64,000 bases of DNA from Talinum fruticosum (Eukaryota; Streptophyta; Magnoliopsida; Caryophyllales; Talinaceae): positions 5,566,001 to 5,630,000 of the forward strand of contig JAITYX010000025.1 in the NCBI GenBank assembly GCA_021018815.1, written 5' to 3'. Positions 21,301 to 33,190 of this stretch are shown in pieces (positions within the stretch are counted from its first letter, which is position 1; each line of letters begins with the position of its first letter). The translations under genes and the position numbers were made by a program. Under the pieces are notes generated by a model. The model ran no database searches. It saw only the letters and a list, made by a program, of their open reading frames with translations, and was not told where the DNA came from.

Positions 21301-22139
21301 TTAACCTTCTAGAATGCTCGTTGGCACTCGGTATCTCAAATAGGCTCATATCCTTTTTCAGCTTCTTGGAAATGGGTTCACTGAACCATAGTCGGTTTTG
21401 ATATGAAACAATTAATATACTCGTAAATGTCCTAGGAAACCCCGTATCTCCTTCTCTCGTCTTCGACAGTGGATCTCTTAAATAATTTTAATCTTGGATG
21501 TATCAACTTTTATTCCTCTCGAGACTCGACAACATAGCCTAACAGACTTGCTCGAGGTTACCCGAAGGCACACTTTTGAGAATTAAGGTGTATATTATAT
21601 TTTCTCATTCTTTTACAAATTTTTCTAAGGTTGGGTAGGTGCCTTGCCCTATCTTTGGACTTAATGATCATGTCATCCACATAACAAGTATGTTCCCCAT
21701 TAGGTGATGAAGGTTGTCTTCTTCATGTCCTCTTCGACCATCTTCACCTGATTGTAGCTAGCATAACCGTCCATGAACGAAGGTAAAGCATGAACTGTTG
21801 TGTTTTCTATGAGCATGTCGATATGGGGCAGTGGTAAATCATCTTTAGAACTTGCCTTATTCAGGTCTCTCGAAGTCGACACACATCCGAACCCCTGCCA
21901 TCTTTTTTCGTAACCGGTACAAGGTTTGCTACCCACTAAGGATAGTGAACTACCTTGATGAACCCAGCCTCTAAATGCTTCTGGACCTCTTCTTTAATCA
22001 TCGCTACTCACTCAGGTTTCATCCTTTTGGGCTCATGCTTAACCGGCTTGGCATCTTCGTAAAGTGGAATTTTATGTTCTAGTATACTTGGATCTATCCC
22101 GTGCAAGTCTTTGTAGAACCATGAAAAGACATCTATGAA
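21301..22139 (-). pseudogene. Tat/Ogre reverse transcriptase
   Basis: The part at 21936-21700 reads DLNKASSKDDLPLP, FMDGYASYNQVKM and EDMKKTTFIT, the standard start of a Gypsy RT. A catalytic pair of aspartates is expected near 21680; the minus strand there reads YVDDMIIKSK. Later RT blocks (21600-21300) are recognisable only as short phrases between stops. It copies element RNA into cDNA in an active relative. Confidence 0.9.
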
Positions 22140-23664
22140 CTATGTAAGAAGAGAAGTAAATTGCTTCTTTTCTTCCGAATCTAGTGTTTTCCCAATATTA
22201 ATCTCTTTCGGTTGATCAACTAATCCTAGATTAAGTGTTATTGTTTCCTCTATTATTGGTGAGCAATTTCCATGATCTTCCATAGCTTTTATTAACTCTT
22301 TAGGGATTTCTTGTTCATTGTTATAGGTAAAGCAATTGAAAATAGGAATAGGCAAAGAGTAAGTAGAAAGGTTCATATTATTGAATGAGGAAATGAGCAC
22401 ATAAGACTCGTAAATAGAAGATGCAATATTGGAGACAACATAATTAGAAAAAGAACTAGAAGCAACAGGAAGGGAAACAAAAGTCCTAGTACTAGACTCG
22501 GGAAGGGGATGTTCTCCTAAGCTAATAGCAAATTCTTGGCCCTCCTCAAGCATCGATACTAGTGATATTCTTGGACCCTTCATCGTCGACGTCGATCATG
22601 AATCTGGATGGATCGAATTGCGGGTGTGACATGGCTCGTGACGATACCGAGACCAAATTTCCCTCTAGATTCTTCTCCTGTTCGAATAGAAAACTAAAGA
22701 TGCTAGTCCCAGCTAAGGTGGTCCGATCTGGTGTTGATTGTCCCTTTTGAGGAGGTAGGGTGCCTTCTTTTTATAATATAGCAATCATTAAAGATCTCCA
22801 AGCCCGGTACCAGAATACCCTTCTCTTTAAGGTGGTAAGGCTCAGGAAAATCATAGTAAGGGAAGTCATCCCTTTCTTTCGGGCATTGCCCATTGAGAGT
22901 ATGCCGAAAGGGCTTGATGGAGTGGACCGTGTAAGGTGCATTCCTTCTAGTCCGAATTTCTCACTTGGCTCGAGCTATTTCCTTAGCAGTAGGTTGATAG
23001 CCTTGCCCGAATTTATAGTTGTTAGTGGGTTCAAGGGGTGGAAAAATAGGGTGGTATGCCCTTCTAACCGTAGCTAGACTTGGAAAGTACCCCTTTTCCT
23101 AAGCATTGAGAGGATGTTAGGGTTACGATAAGGATTGAACTTAAGAGGTTCTTCATCTTTATCTAGGGCGAGTGACAGTCTCAAATCCGTAGAGCTCTTC
23201 GGCATTAGCGTTGCACTTAATTTCAACCATAGATTCCTTGGAGGTAATGGTAGCACAAAGATTATCCCCATTTACCATTAGGACCTGGCCTTTGATGATC
23301 ATTTTAACTTTCTAGTGCGAGTGTAAAGGGCACTCGCTTGATGGTCATGTAACCAGGGGTGTCCTAGGAGCAAATTGAATGTAGCTGGGATATCTAAGAA
23401 TTGAAAGTCAATGTTCTTTTCTACTGGCCCTATATTGATTGGTAAGGTCAGCGTTCCCAAGACTGTTCTCTTAGAATTCTCATAGGCTCATAGATAAACA
23501 GATCTGTTTAGAGAGTTGTTGCTCTTTGATTCCTATGCTTTTGGAGGACTAACATTTATAGATGATACGTTGTCCACCAAGGTTAAGGGAATGAACTTGT
23601 TGATGTAAGTTACATTTAAATAAAGGGCATTGTTGTGTGCAACACCTTCCTCGGGGAGATCCTT
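22140..23664 (-). pseudogene. Tat/Ogre protease and protease-RT linker
   Basis: The protease active site is at about 23600-23560, where the minus strand reads LVDNVSSINVSP. Tat proteases usually have LVDNGSS, so the Gly next to the catalytic Asp is Val here. After a stretch with stops, 22583-22140 gives an open linker ending LGLVDQPKEINIGKTL, followed by EEKKQFTSLL, the lead-in to RT in this lineage. The Ser/Thr-rich middle is poorly conserved and probably not structured. Confidence 0.78.
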
Positions 23665-25397
23665 TTAATCAAAAGTAATGGTTCCGTCCCCACTATTAAC
23701 CAATCCTACTACTTCCTCTAGCGTGGTTTCGGGAGAGACCTCGACCTTCCTAAGAGTGTAAATTAAGGCTTTCTTATGTTTCGGGAAGTAGATATGAGTT
23801 GTCATATTGAAATGTCGACTTTTAACTTTTGAAGCTATTTTTGCATTGGGCCTTCTTCTTTGACAGACTTCATGTTCTTTTGGGGTTTCTTGAGTCTCTT
23901 GTGGACCCACAGGTGTATTATGTCGTCCGGATCTAATAAGGAATTGGATTTTTGGACCTTTAGGTTTTCCCCAAAAGTCTTCTTCTTCTAAGGGTGGTAT
24001 GCCCCGAAGTCATTGTCGTTGTCATCACCATTGTTTCTAGTTTCATAGACGTCTTCCGCATCACATACCTATAGCCCATGGACTTCTAAATCTAAATGAG
24101 GCAAGCTAAGAAGTGGTTTGGACTCATTGATGTCTTGAATGAAGACAGATGGGTCCCACTTACCTGGAATGGGTTCGGTATAACTAGCTACGGTAGGATT
24201 TTTGTTGTTGTTTGGTTTCTTAGCTGCCTTAGGTAAAGGGAGTTGCGGAACATAATCTCAAACTTGTTCTTGACTCGTCCAACATTGCTCGGGGTTGTGT
24301 CCTCGTGCATAATGGTATTTAAGAAATTTTCCCGCTTCTCGCTTTTATATTGTTCTGCGATTTCTTATTCTCGCTCTTATACGCGACAATTCCATCTTTC
24401 CCTTAGCCAATAAACGGTCAAGGGATTAAGAATTTGTAGTATCGATAGGAGTGTAGTCACTATACCTGTTAAGGGAATTAACATCTGCACCCTCGCTAGT
24501 ATTGCCTGGATCGGAGGTTTACTTATCTCTACACCGATAATTACCTCTATACCCCGTCACGACTTCGTGGCCGTGGTAGAAAGCTCTTCTTCTATCGGCA
24601 TCCCAAGCATCTCTAAGGGTTGAGAAGCTCATCATTGGTAAGAATTTGAGATGTTGATTGTAGGATGGCTGAAGGTTATTCACGATAATCCTTACTTAGT
24701 CCTTCACGGAAGGTCGGTCTACCATGTGGGCAACCTTTGCCCTCCATCTGCCGAGAAAGTTTGTAAAGCTTTCTTTCTCACCTCGCTTGATCAACTCCAA
24801 GTTTCTAAGAGTGATAGATGGATCGGTGTTATAAGAGTATTGGTGTAATCCAATTGGTGACCCCGCATCGGTCGATCGCATTATACCACTTCATTCATCG
24901 AGTATCAAAAGTCCACGGGAAGATAATGTGGTAAGTGTCTTCCGGTATGTTCTTAAGAGTTATTGCTCCTAAGAAGTTGCGAACGTGGTGATGGGGTTTT
25001 TCGTAACCTCGTACCTTGATATCGGGCATGGTAAACTTAAGGGGTAGTTTCCTTTAGGGATTGAAGTGAATCCCTTATGATCAAAATAGTGATTATTAAA
25101 TATGGATGATTCCCTTAGCATTTATTCTATCTAATCTATACATAGATCAGGCGAAGGCTTGGATTCACACTTGGGACTATCCGGAGCGGATAAACAAGGT
25201 GGAGGTGGAGGATTTCCTTCTCTTAACCATTCTTCTCCCTCATCTCTTTTACTTTCCGCAATAGCTTTTAGGATAGCCTTAAGATCGCTTGATATAGACG
25301 TTATTTTCCGATCCCGAGCGTCTACCCTAGCTTACATCTTGGCTGAATTTTCATTAAGCAAAGTAAGGATAGGGGATTGTTCTGTTGCTTCGTCCAT
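23665..25397 (-). pseudogene. Tat/Ogre gag
   Basis: Gag forms the particle that packages the RNA. The start is set at ATG 25397, reading MDEATEQSPI, which parallels the gag start of the second Tat element (MANQLEQTPI near 33190). A coiled start is followed by a proline-rich run. The core at 24881-24696 reads SYNTDPSITLRNLEL and KESFTNFLGRWRAKV, a retrotransposon gag domain. A partial zinc knuckle near 24310 reads KYHYARGHNPEQC, having lost its first Cys. The C-terminal part (23910-23665) leads into protease. Stops occur about every 100-150 codons. Confidence 0.85.
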
Positions 25398-26800
25398 TGG
25401 AGGGAAATTCTTTTTAAGTAGTGTCTTACGACGAAAAGTAGATTAAACTGGTGTGGTATGCACCAAAATATATCGCACCAGTGTAGACAGTGGAGCGAGA
25501 GCAGGGTGCAAAGCGTAAAGAAGATGTGTCGGACTCCTTGTTGAAACGTTCTAACCTTTTAGAGCTTGGATTCCGACGTAACTCAATTGCAATAGACTTC
25601 CTTATTCTGCAGCCCAAAGGATGATGCTTAGGAACATGTGAAAGAATACCACTTTTGGGAGGAAGGGGCCAAAGCGCAAGATCCGAAGAGACTAAGAATG
25701 CTTTTCATTTGGATGCACATAAGGAATACAAAACAAATGAAATGTATGTGATGATGCTTATGATTTAATGATTTGGGATGATTTTATAATTTGACTAATG
25801 GCTAACCGAAATGCATAACTAGATTGCCTAAATGATTGATCCTAATGGAAGATGGGTTTATTTCGGCTAAATGCAAAATAAGAATGCACGTACTCAAGTG
25901 AGTTGAATTTTATTCTTGGTTAACCGAGAATAAAAATGCAAAATGGACTCACCTAATTTGAGATAAATTTTATTTTGGATACATGAAAATAAAAATGCAA
26001 AATGGACTCACCTAATTTGAGATGAATTTTATTTGGCTAAATGAAAATGAAAATGCAAAATGGCGAAGGACACAAATAAAAAGGCCAAAATCTAGAAACC
26101 GGTTGACTAAAAGATAGAGGGACCCTTGCTAAGACCCTTTTGGACTGATCAGCGGCAACTACCTAAAACCACCTAAAGGAAGATTTTAGGATGACTCGGA
26201 AATGCAATTAATGAACCGACTCGAAAGTAAAAGGTAATATGACTTTTGGCTATAAATTCACATAATGGACCAACTCTAGGAAACTTTATCAAGTTGTTTT
26301 ATTTACACTCATGCAAGGACTAATCAGCACTCCCCACCTATCCCTAAAGGCTCACAAATAGAATATTATATCTAAACAATCACACTCATCCAAGCATGCA
26401 AATGAACAGACAAGTTGCCACCTAATAGTCACAAGTCTATGGTCCAAAGAGGGTTAAGACTAGGTAGGATAAATGGTGACTCACAGCTTGAGGATTTAGT
26501 CTTCCGTGGGGTGCACAACAAGAAAAAATGCATTGAATCCACAATGCCTCTCGGTAAGCCAAGAGAGTGTGCTATGAGGGAAGAGGTACGCCTCCGTTGA
26601 CAATCAAGCCTAGTTAAGCCCGCCTGGGACGCAAGTGGTAGCCTCTTACCAAAAGTGTTTAGAAGTAGGTAAAACCTAATGGTCCACCAACATAAATAAA
26701 CTATGTTCAAAGGTTGTTGAATGCGGGATGCTTAATGCAAGTACATTATTAGAACTCACTAATCAAATTTTCAAGTTTTGCCTTCTTAATAAGTGATTTA
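25398..26800 (-). other. 5' leader of the autonomous-type Tat element
   Basis: No gene. The part near 25840-26070 holds about three imperfect repeats of roughly 58 bases built on GACTCACCTAATTTGAGAT and AATGCAAAATGG. The same unit forms a longer array in the leader of the second Tat element (33650-34460). The last 370 bases match the leader remnant at 13770-14190. Confidence 0.7.
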
Positions 26801-26818
26801 TCCCCAGTGGAGTTGCCA
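26801..26818 (-). other. Primer binding site of the Tat element
   Basis: Minus strand reads TGGCAACTCCACTGGGGA, two bases downstream of the LTR. It fits the TGGCGACTCCACTGGGG site known in Ogre/Tat elements (tRNA-Arg primer), with one mismatch. It fixes the orientation of the element. Confidence 0.8.
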
Positions 26819-26820
26819 CT

Positions 26821-28605
26821 CGTAGGAACCACAGCTCCTCCTCCCATGAAAGGGGGCCCCACGTTTCCCTATGAGTTGGCGTAGGTTTTTGAAATTTTTA
26901 TTTGATTTTGAAAGATCAAATGATTTTGGGGTTTTGAAGATGAAAGTTAGAAAGTGAGGATGAATCTCTTATTTAGATTTGCGGATTTTATTAAAACAAG
27001 TTGAAATGAATTAAATCATATTGAATGATGATTTTATTAATTACTTTATTTTAGAAATTATTTTAGAAGTTCCGGGATAATATTTCTTAAGCAAAAATAA
27101 TACAAATTAGAGTTTTGAATCTTCCGTGAGGCTTTAGGGCCAAACCAAGTGTGACAACACCGGTTAGGATCTCGAAGCTGCACTCGCCGACCACTCGATG
27201 CACACGTAAGCCCGCACCTGGTGGTCGGCGGCGGCGGACAGAGGCCACGGCAGAGGAGCTCAGCCTTGGCTTTTGGCCTAACTTACGGATCCGGAATCAC
27301 TTTTTTATATCATTCGATCAAAGAAATCCGAGAAACAATATTGAAGAAATAAAGCCCTTCCATTCCACTCGTCAAACGACGATCGTTACTAGTTTGAGTA
27401 GTGAACTTACATAATGTACTAAACACAAGCAAACAACATACGATATGGAACTTAAAGCAACCAAAACATGATAGAAAGCAATAAAAAGGCGTAAACAAAA
27501 AGCGATAAAAAATTAAAAGCAAAAAGGAAAACAAAAACGGAAAGAAAAGAAAGCGAGAAATTAAAATATTACATCGGACGGGGAGGAAATAAAAGCGATA
27601 CAATTCTTCTCCACAATCCGAAAAGTGATAAAAACATAAAGTAAAATATATAACCGTTTTGCAGGCTGAATTGGTGGCCTTAGGTCGTCCCACCTACTAA
27701 TCTGGATCGATTCCAGCGACGGTGGTGATTCGAGAAATCCTTTTATTAGTTTTGTGAGGGTAAGGTTGTAGACAATAGGAAAGATCACGTGAATAAATAC
27801 CAAGAGATTAGAATAACTAAATATTCACTAGCTCTTAGTAAGGATTCAATGGCGTAGTGTTTAGGAAAGAGGCCTTTTGAGGTTACTATTCGAGTAGAAT
27901 AACGCTTAGGGAAGGTTGTATATAGTTGGTTCGGTAGCATGGCCTTAGGAAAGAAGTCGTCCTGAAATGAGAGCCTTAGCTCTATATTTATAGGGAGAAG
28001 CTAGGTCACAAATGAGATAGGGTTTCCATGCAGCCAACCATCTAAAGTCGAACAAAATTAGCTACAAAAACCGAGCCAAAATTGAAGTGATACAACCGGA
28101 TAGAACCACGGTTGGGGCGTCGACCATCCGAGTGCTGCTTTAGGGTTTCGTGCCCTTCCGTGCTACAAAGGAAGTCTTCGAGTCAAAACGTGGCGTTTCA
28201 AAGCGAACTAATCCAGGTAGGGGCGTCGATCATACGGTGACCTTTTGGGGATGTGTGCTCCTTGTCTCGGGAAGACTGTCTTGGAGCAAAACGCAGCACT
28301 TTGATACTTTTGATCTTGAAATGCAGCGGTTAACGTCACTTTGAGGTCTTCGACTCCGTGTCCGGTTGGACAAAAGTGAAATGCGGAATTTTAAACCCGA
28401 AATCTCCAAGCACGCGACACTCGTACTTCCGTTGATTCTCGAAGGTTTGACGTCGGCTTAGACCGTATGAAAGAAAAGGATTTTTGGACTGACCGAAAGC
28501 AAGCGGCTATTTATTTGGTGCTTAGAGGTTCTTTGTGGTTTACTCGGCTTCCGTCGCACCAATCAAATACAAATCATGATCCAAATCCACAAACAGGACT
28601 TGTCC
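26821..28605 (-). mobile_element. Tat/Ogre 5' LTR, copy 2 (outer end truncated)
   Basis: Aligned by eye with LTR copy 1, it starts next to the primer site and matches until about 28605 (CAGGACTTG). The last 100 bases of U3, including TGTAGACAC, are missing. It carries one TATA region at 27984-27993. The outer end was lost before or during insertion of neighbouring DNA, so no target duplication can be read for this element. Confidence 0.8.
27984..27993 (-). promoter_or_regulatory. TATA box in Tat LTR copy 2
   Basis: Minus strand reads CTATAAATATAGAGC in the position of the TATA boxes of the sister LTRs. Confidence 0.6.
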
Positions 28606-28720
28606 AAACTTTGCTTTACCAAGATATAATTTCGAGTCATAATTATTGATTTCATTTGACTTTCAAGATTATTTTCATGAACCTTTGTTATGTATTATTT
28701 TGGAACCACAAAGAAGGTTT
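28606..28720. other. AT-rich flank interrupted by the second Tat element
   Basis: Unassigned AT-rich DNA. It should be continuous with 40010 onward, because the element between carries matching 5-bp target duplications. Confidence 0.55.
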
Positions 28721-28725
28721 ACAAT

Positions 28726-30303
28726 TGTAGCAACCACGGCCAACCGGGGCCGAACCGAGCTTCCCCACATGTGTTTGGTCTCTAATTTAAAAAATGGTTC
28801 TTTGGATATGGATTTTGAAAGTTTCTTAAAAATGGGGATTGATATCTTATTTAGAGTTCTCAATTTTATTAAAGTGATTTAAAATGACTTAGTTAAAGGT
28901 TTGAATGGCACTTTTATTAATTATTTTATTTTAGAAGTTATTTTAAGAAGTTTCGGGATATTATTTCCTAACTAAAAATAAACAAAGCTAGGGTTTCTAT
29001 TTCTACCGTAAGGTTCAAGGGCTAAACCGGCATGAAAACACCGGTTTGGACCCGAGCCCCACCTACCGACTACTTGGTGTAGGCAGCAGCTTGTACTCAA
29101 GGGCGGCCGGTGTCGGCCGAGGACCAAGGCCGAGACAATCAGCCTCGACTTTTGGCCTGGCTTAACATATCCGAACGTCTTTTCTATTGTTCGATCAAAA
29201 AATAGTCGGGAGGCAGATTTAGAAGAAATAAAAAAGGGAATCGCCGATCAATTTTTAGGAAAGAAAAACTAAGACCAAAACAGGCTAAAAAGTGACTTCA
29301 TCGGTCTTTCAATCGAGAATCGAATTCGAGCAAGAATCGAATTCAGGGGCGATGGTACGAAATGTAAGGATAAACCATTTCGTTCCGCCCGTCTTAAGAC
29401 GGCCATTACTAGTTCGAGCGAGTGAATTAAAATAACGTACAAAACACAAGCACACAACATGCGACGATAATTAAAGCAACCACAACTTAAATGAAAGCGA
29501 TAAAAGCAAATAAAAAGGAAAGCGGTAAAGAAAGTAAAAGCTCTTAGTCAAGTTTCAGTAGTGTGACACTAAAGGATGAGCCATTGTTGAAATAAGACCC
29601 TAAACTCTTTATTTATAGGGAGAGGTTAGGTCAAGGAATGACCAAGGTTTAGCTCTCGGCCGATTGTCCAAACCAAGGTACAGTAACCAGTGCTATGATA
29701 ATGTGAAGATTGAACCGGATAAAATCGGGATAAAACCGAATTAAACCGGAAGGGGGCCCTGGACACAAGGGTGCTAGCTAGGGTTTCGTGCCCTTCTATG
29801 CTACCCAGGGAGTCTTTAGGCCAAAACATAGCGTTTTGAGGCGAAATAAATGCTCGAGAGCGCCGGCCATGCAAAGCTTTTCTAGGGTTTTGTGCTCTTT
29901 CCATGCTCGCAACAGGAGTCTTGGCTAAAACACAACATTTTGAGTGGAAAATATGGCGGGGGCACCGGTCATAGAAGCTTTCGAAAACGAAAAGTTTCCC
30001 TTTTGGAGTTTCCATTTTCAGCAGGTTTCGCTTTTGGTAGGTTTTATTTTTGGTGCGGGTTTGGGTTTCCTGGTTGGGAACCCGACCCGGGTTTTGTCCA
30101 TCCGAAATAAAATGGGTTTGTGGGCCGACCCAAAGCAAAGAAGGCTTCTTTTGTGGTGCTAATGGGTTCATTATGCTTTACTCGCTTCCCTCACGCCAAT
30201 CGGACCATCCGTGATCCAAATCTTCAAACAAGACTCGGGATTTCATCATCGGGCTAACATATAAATAAAATCAAAAAGACATGACACTTTTTAGGTGTCT
30301 ACA
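28726..30303 (-). mobile_element. 3' LTR of the non-autonomous Tat element
   Basis: It runs on the minus strand from TGTAGACACC (30303) to GGTTGCTACA (28726), 1578 bp. Compared with the 5' LTR it lacks about 340 bp; the gap falls at about 29540, where AAGTAAAAGC is followed directly by TCTTAGTCAAG. A TATA box (CTATAAATAAAG, minus strand) is at 29618-29611. Confidence 0.88.
29611..29618 (-). promoter_or_regulatory. TATA box in 3' LTR
   Basis: Minus strand CTATAAATAAAG at the position equivalent to the other LTR TATA boxes. Confidence 0.6.
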
Positions 30304-30322
30304 GTTAGCCCCCACTTTGACC
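30304..30322 (-). other. Polypurine tract of the non-autonomous Tat element
   Basis: Minus strand reads GGTCAAAGTGGGGGCTAAC directly before the LTR start TGTAGACACC. A G-rich tract at this exact place primes plus-strand synthesis in LTR elements. Confidence 0.78.
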
Positions 30323-30429
30323 GAGTTTAAAAGATGAAGGTCAAAGTAGACACTAAAGGGTACTTACTTGGTATCGGCATTGCTTCAGTAATCTTATTGA
30401 ATTGATGTGTCCGAAATTTGGTATCTTTT

Positions 30430-31430
30430 ACTTAAACTCGATGGAGGGCCTGGACTTGACTAGGGAGTCTCGAAGTCCGGGTTGTTGATTCCTCGAACTT
30501 GGCTTATTTAAGACCCGAAGCTCGAATTGGTGTGCCTAAACTTGACCATGTGCATAGTCCGAAGCTTAGCAGGGATTTTGAACTTGCATCGGGTAGTAAA
30601 GTCTAAAGTCCAGCAAGGTGCCCGAACTTGACCGCTTCTTGGATCCGAAGTTCGACTGGGTATCCCGAGCTTGGCTCAATCGGTGTCCTGAAGCTTGGAT
30701 GAGGTGCCTAAACTTGACCGTGTATTAGGTTTGATGCTTGGCTTAAATTTTCTACACTAATAGTTTTGTTTGCTAATAATTGAATGTAAAAAGTTTCAAG
30801 TGTTACCTGAAGAGGATTTGTAACCGAGATCATGTTCCGGACGTGGTTCCTTAACTTGGCCATGGAGTGGTCCCGAAGTCTTGGCATTATGTGTAAACCT
30901 TGAACACTGTTGGGCCTGAAGTTTAATTGAGGGACATCCGAACCTTGAGCACGGTTGGGCCTCGGAGCTCGAAGGGGTTTGTCCGAACCTTGACTATTGT
31001 TGGGTCTAAAGTTCGATGAACGGAGGTCTAAACCTTGACCACGGTTGGGCCTCGAGGCTCGACCGAGGTGTGTCCGAACCTTGACCGCTCCCGGGTGCTG
31101 GGACTCGATTAGGGACGTCTAAACCTTGATCACTGCTGCGTCCGAGACTTGATTGGAGTACGTCTTAACCTTGACCGATGTTGCGCTCGACACTCGACTA
31201 AGGTGTGTCTCGAACCTTGACCACTATTAGGCCCGAGACTCTACTAAGGTGCATCCGAACCTTGAACGTCGTTGGGTTTGAAGCTCGACCGGGATGTGTT
31301 TAAACCTTGACCACTCTTGGGTCCGAGACTCGACCGAGGTATCCGAACCTTCACCGTTGTTGGGCTTGAAGCTCGACGTAGGTGTCCGAACCTTGACCAC
31401 TGCTGGGTTCCGAAGCTCGATGTTTATCTA
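30430..31430. repeat. 45-bp minisatellite in the 3' untranslated region of the Tat element
   Basis: From about 30895 to 31430 the word AACCTTGACCAC or a variant recurs at about 30896, 30941, 30986, 31031, 31077, 31122, 31168, 31214, 31259, 31304, 31347 and 31389, a 42-46 base spacing and twelve units. Each unit also holds GTTGGGCC and GAAGCTCGAC-like words. More degenerate units reach back to about 30430. It sits between the gag remnant and the polypurine tract. Variable tandem repeats here are known for Ogre/Tat elements and have seeded satellites in legumes. No protein is encoded. Confidence 0.9.
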
Positions 31431-32349
31431 TTTTCATCATAATTGGGACGGAAACTTTGTCTTCATGTAGAAATTGTTGTCTAGACTTGGTCGTTGGATG
31501 ACAAAATGCCTTCTTGAAATATGATGTCCCCGAGGTTATGTGCCTCATTCCGAATTTGAGCATTTAGTTTGTGTTCTAATAGCTCCTTTGTAAAATAGAC
31601 AATTTTTGTCTTCCCCGAGTATTTTTGGAGTTGGTGTTTGATCCTTTTGATCATGAGCCCCCACGTTCTTCTTGGGTGCTTGTGTCTAGCTCCTTTCAAA
31701 TATTGAAGAGTTGGTGAGCTTTGATATTCTTGGTTGAATTTCATTTGAAGGTGGCGTTGTCGGTAACCTTCTTGATGTTGACTCGATGCTTGATGTTGCT
31801 TGTTTGAATAATTCCTTTTAGGGTTCTTTGTTATTAAGTGTCGTATTTTTGGAGTTTGACTCATGTAAAGGAGATGGATGTAAAACTCTATTCTAAGAAC
31901 AAATGCATTCTTTAATTAAGATAATGCAAAAAGTTCAAAAAGACAAATACAAAATTGCACTTTTAGTCCCCACTCCCCAAAGTAAAGCCTAAAGAAGGGT
32001 AAGATGCTCGAACAACGATGTACTGCTCGCCAGTGGTGGACCGTGATCCCGATGGTTTGGTGCTGAATAAGAATGGCATGCTTCTCGATTGACTTCTACT
32101 CCTTTGGATAGGGTAAAGTGGCTTTGATTTTGAGAATTGGAAATTGTGCTCAAGATAAGGCTTAAGGCCGGATCTCATGGGCTTCCTACGTATCCGCTAT
32201 AGCGGAAATCAAGCCTTCATAATTTAGAAAGGAATAATGATTTGGTTTGGTTTGGTTTTTTATTTTTAGAAGACAGGAAAAGGAAATAAACATTACATTG
32301 GACATGGAAAAGGGAAAAGCCAAGCTTTAGTAGCATCCCCGATAAGTGG
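31431..32349. other. Non-coding segment between gag and the minisatellite
   Basis: Minus-strand frames at 31481-31864 and 31963-32178 are Lys/Ser-rich and match nothing I know. The phrase GCTTCCTACGTATCCGC near 32181 is common in plant Ogre-like elements. It contains the perfect 14-bp palindrome TCCGCTATAGCGGA (32193-32206). Confidence 0.5.
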
Positions 32350-33190
32350 TGGGCTCATTGGATGATCTTCTACCTGGATGAAGTTTCTTCTTCTTCTATG
32401 AGCACGTCAAGCATCTCTCGAGTGTTTTGAAGTCCATGATAGGCAAGAGCTTCAAGGACTGCCAATAGGCAAGTTGTAGATTCTTGATGATGATTCTAAC
32501 CTCGATCTTTTTCGGATGGTCGATCAATCATGTGGGCTGTTTTTGCTCTCCAACGAGTAAGGAAGTCGAGTGAAGCTTTCATCGTCTCCTTGCTTGATCA
32601 ACTCTAGATCCCGAAGAATAATTGATAGATCAGATACTGTAGGAGTATTGATGTAAGAACTCCTTACAATGATCTTGCCAGTTTGTGACCTTGCGTGTAT
32701 CAATAGCATTGTACCACTTCATGATGTCCATGTCAAAGGTCCATGGGAAGACGACATGGTATGTGTCCTCCGGTACATTCTTTAAAGTCATTTCCCCACA
32801 AAGTTCCTCATGTGGTGGTGAGGGTTTTCTGTCCCATGCTACTTGATGTTAGGCATAAGGAATTTTAGGGGTAACTTGCCTTTAAGGATTGAAGTGAATC
32901 CTTGGGCCCGATGGTACTTGTTGAACATCAAGGACTCTCGTAACATCCTCTCTATCTTATTTATTCGTGGATCGGACCGAGGCTTGGGCTGAGGTTCACA
33001 GCGGGGTTCTCCTTCTTTTTCTTTCCTTTTAGACATTGATTTCTTCTCTAGTTCTTTGCGTATGAGATTGAGGGTTTCGAGATATTGACACAATCTTCTT
33101 ATCCCGGACGTCAATCTTAGCTTCCAGCTTTACGATAGACTCCTTAAACAAGGTCATGATGGGAGTTTGTTCTAGCTGGTTGGCCATTTT
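32350..33190 (-). pseudogene. Gag remnant of the non-autonomous Tat element
   Basis: On the minus strand from ATG near 33190 it reads MANQLEQTPIMTLFKES, then KIDVRDKKI, parallel to the gag start of the larger element (25397). The core reads LPLKFLMP, VVFPWTFDMDIMKWYNAI and FLHQYSYSI, then VRIIIKNLQLAY and MDFKTLERC towards 32400. It matches the gag core of the larger element block by block but has about one stop per 40-60 codons. No zinc knuckle or protease follows. In an active relative it would package RNA. Confidence 0.82.

Noticed and set aside
30895..31430. Regular 45-bp spacing resembling a CRISPR array
   Set aside because: The whole unit is repeated with no unique spacers, and this is a plant retroelement.
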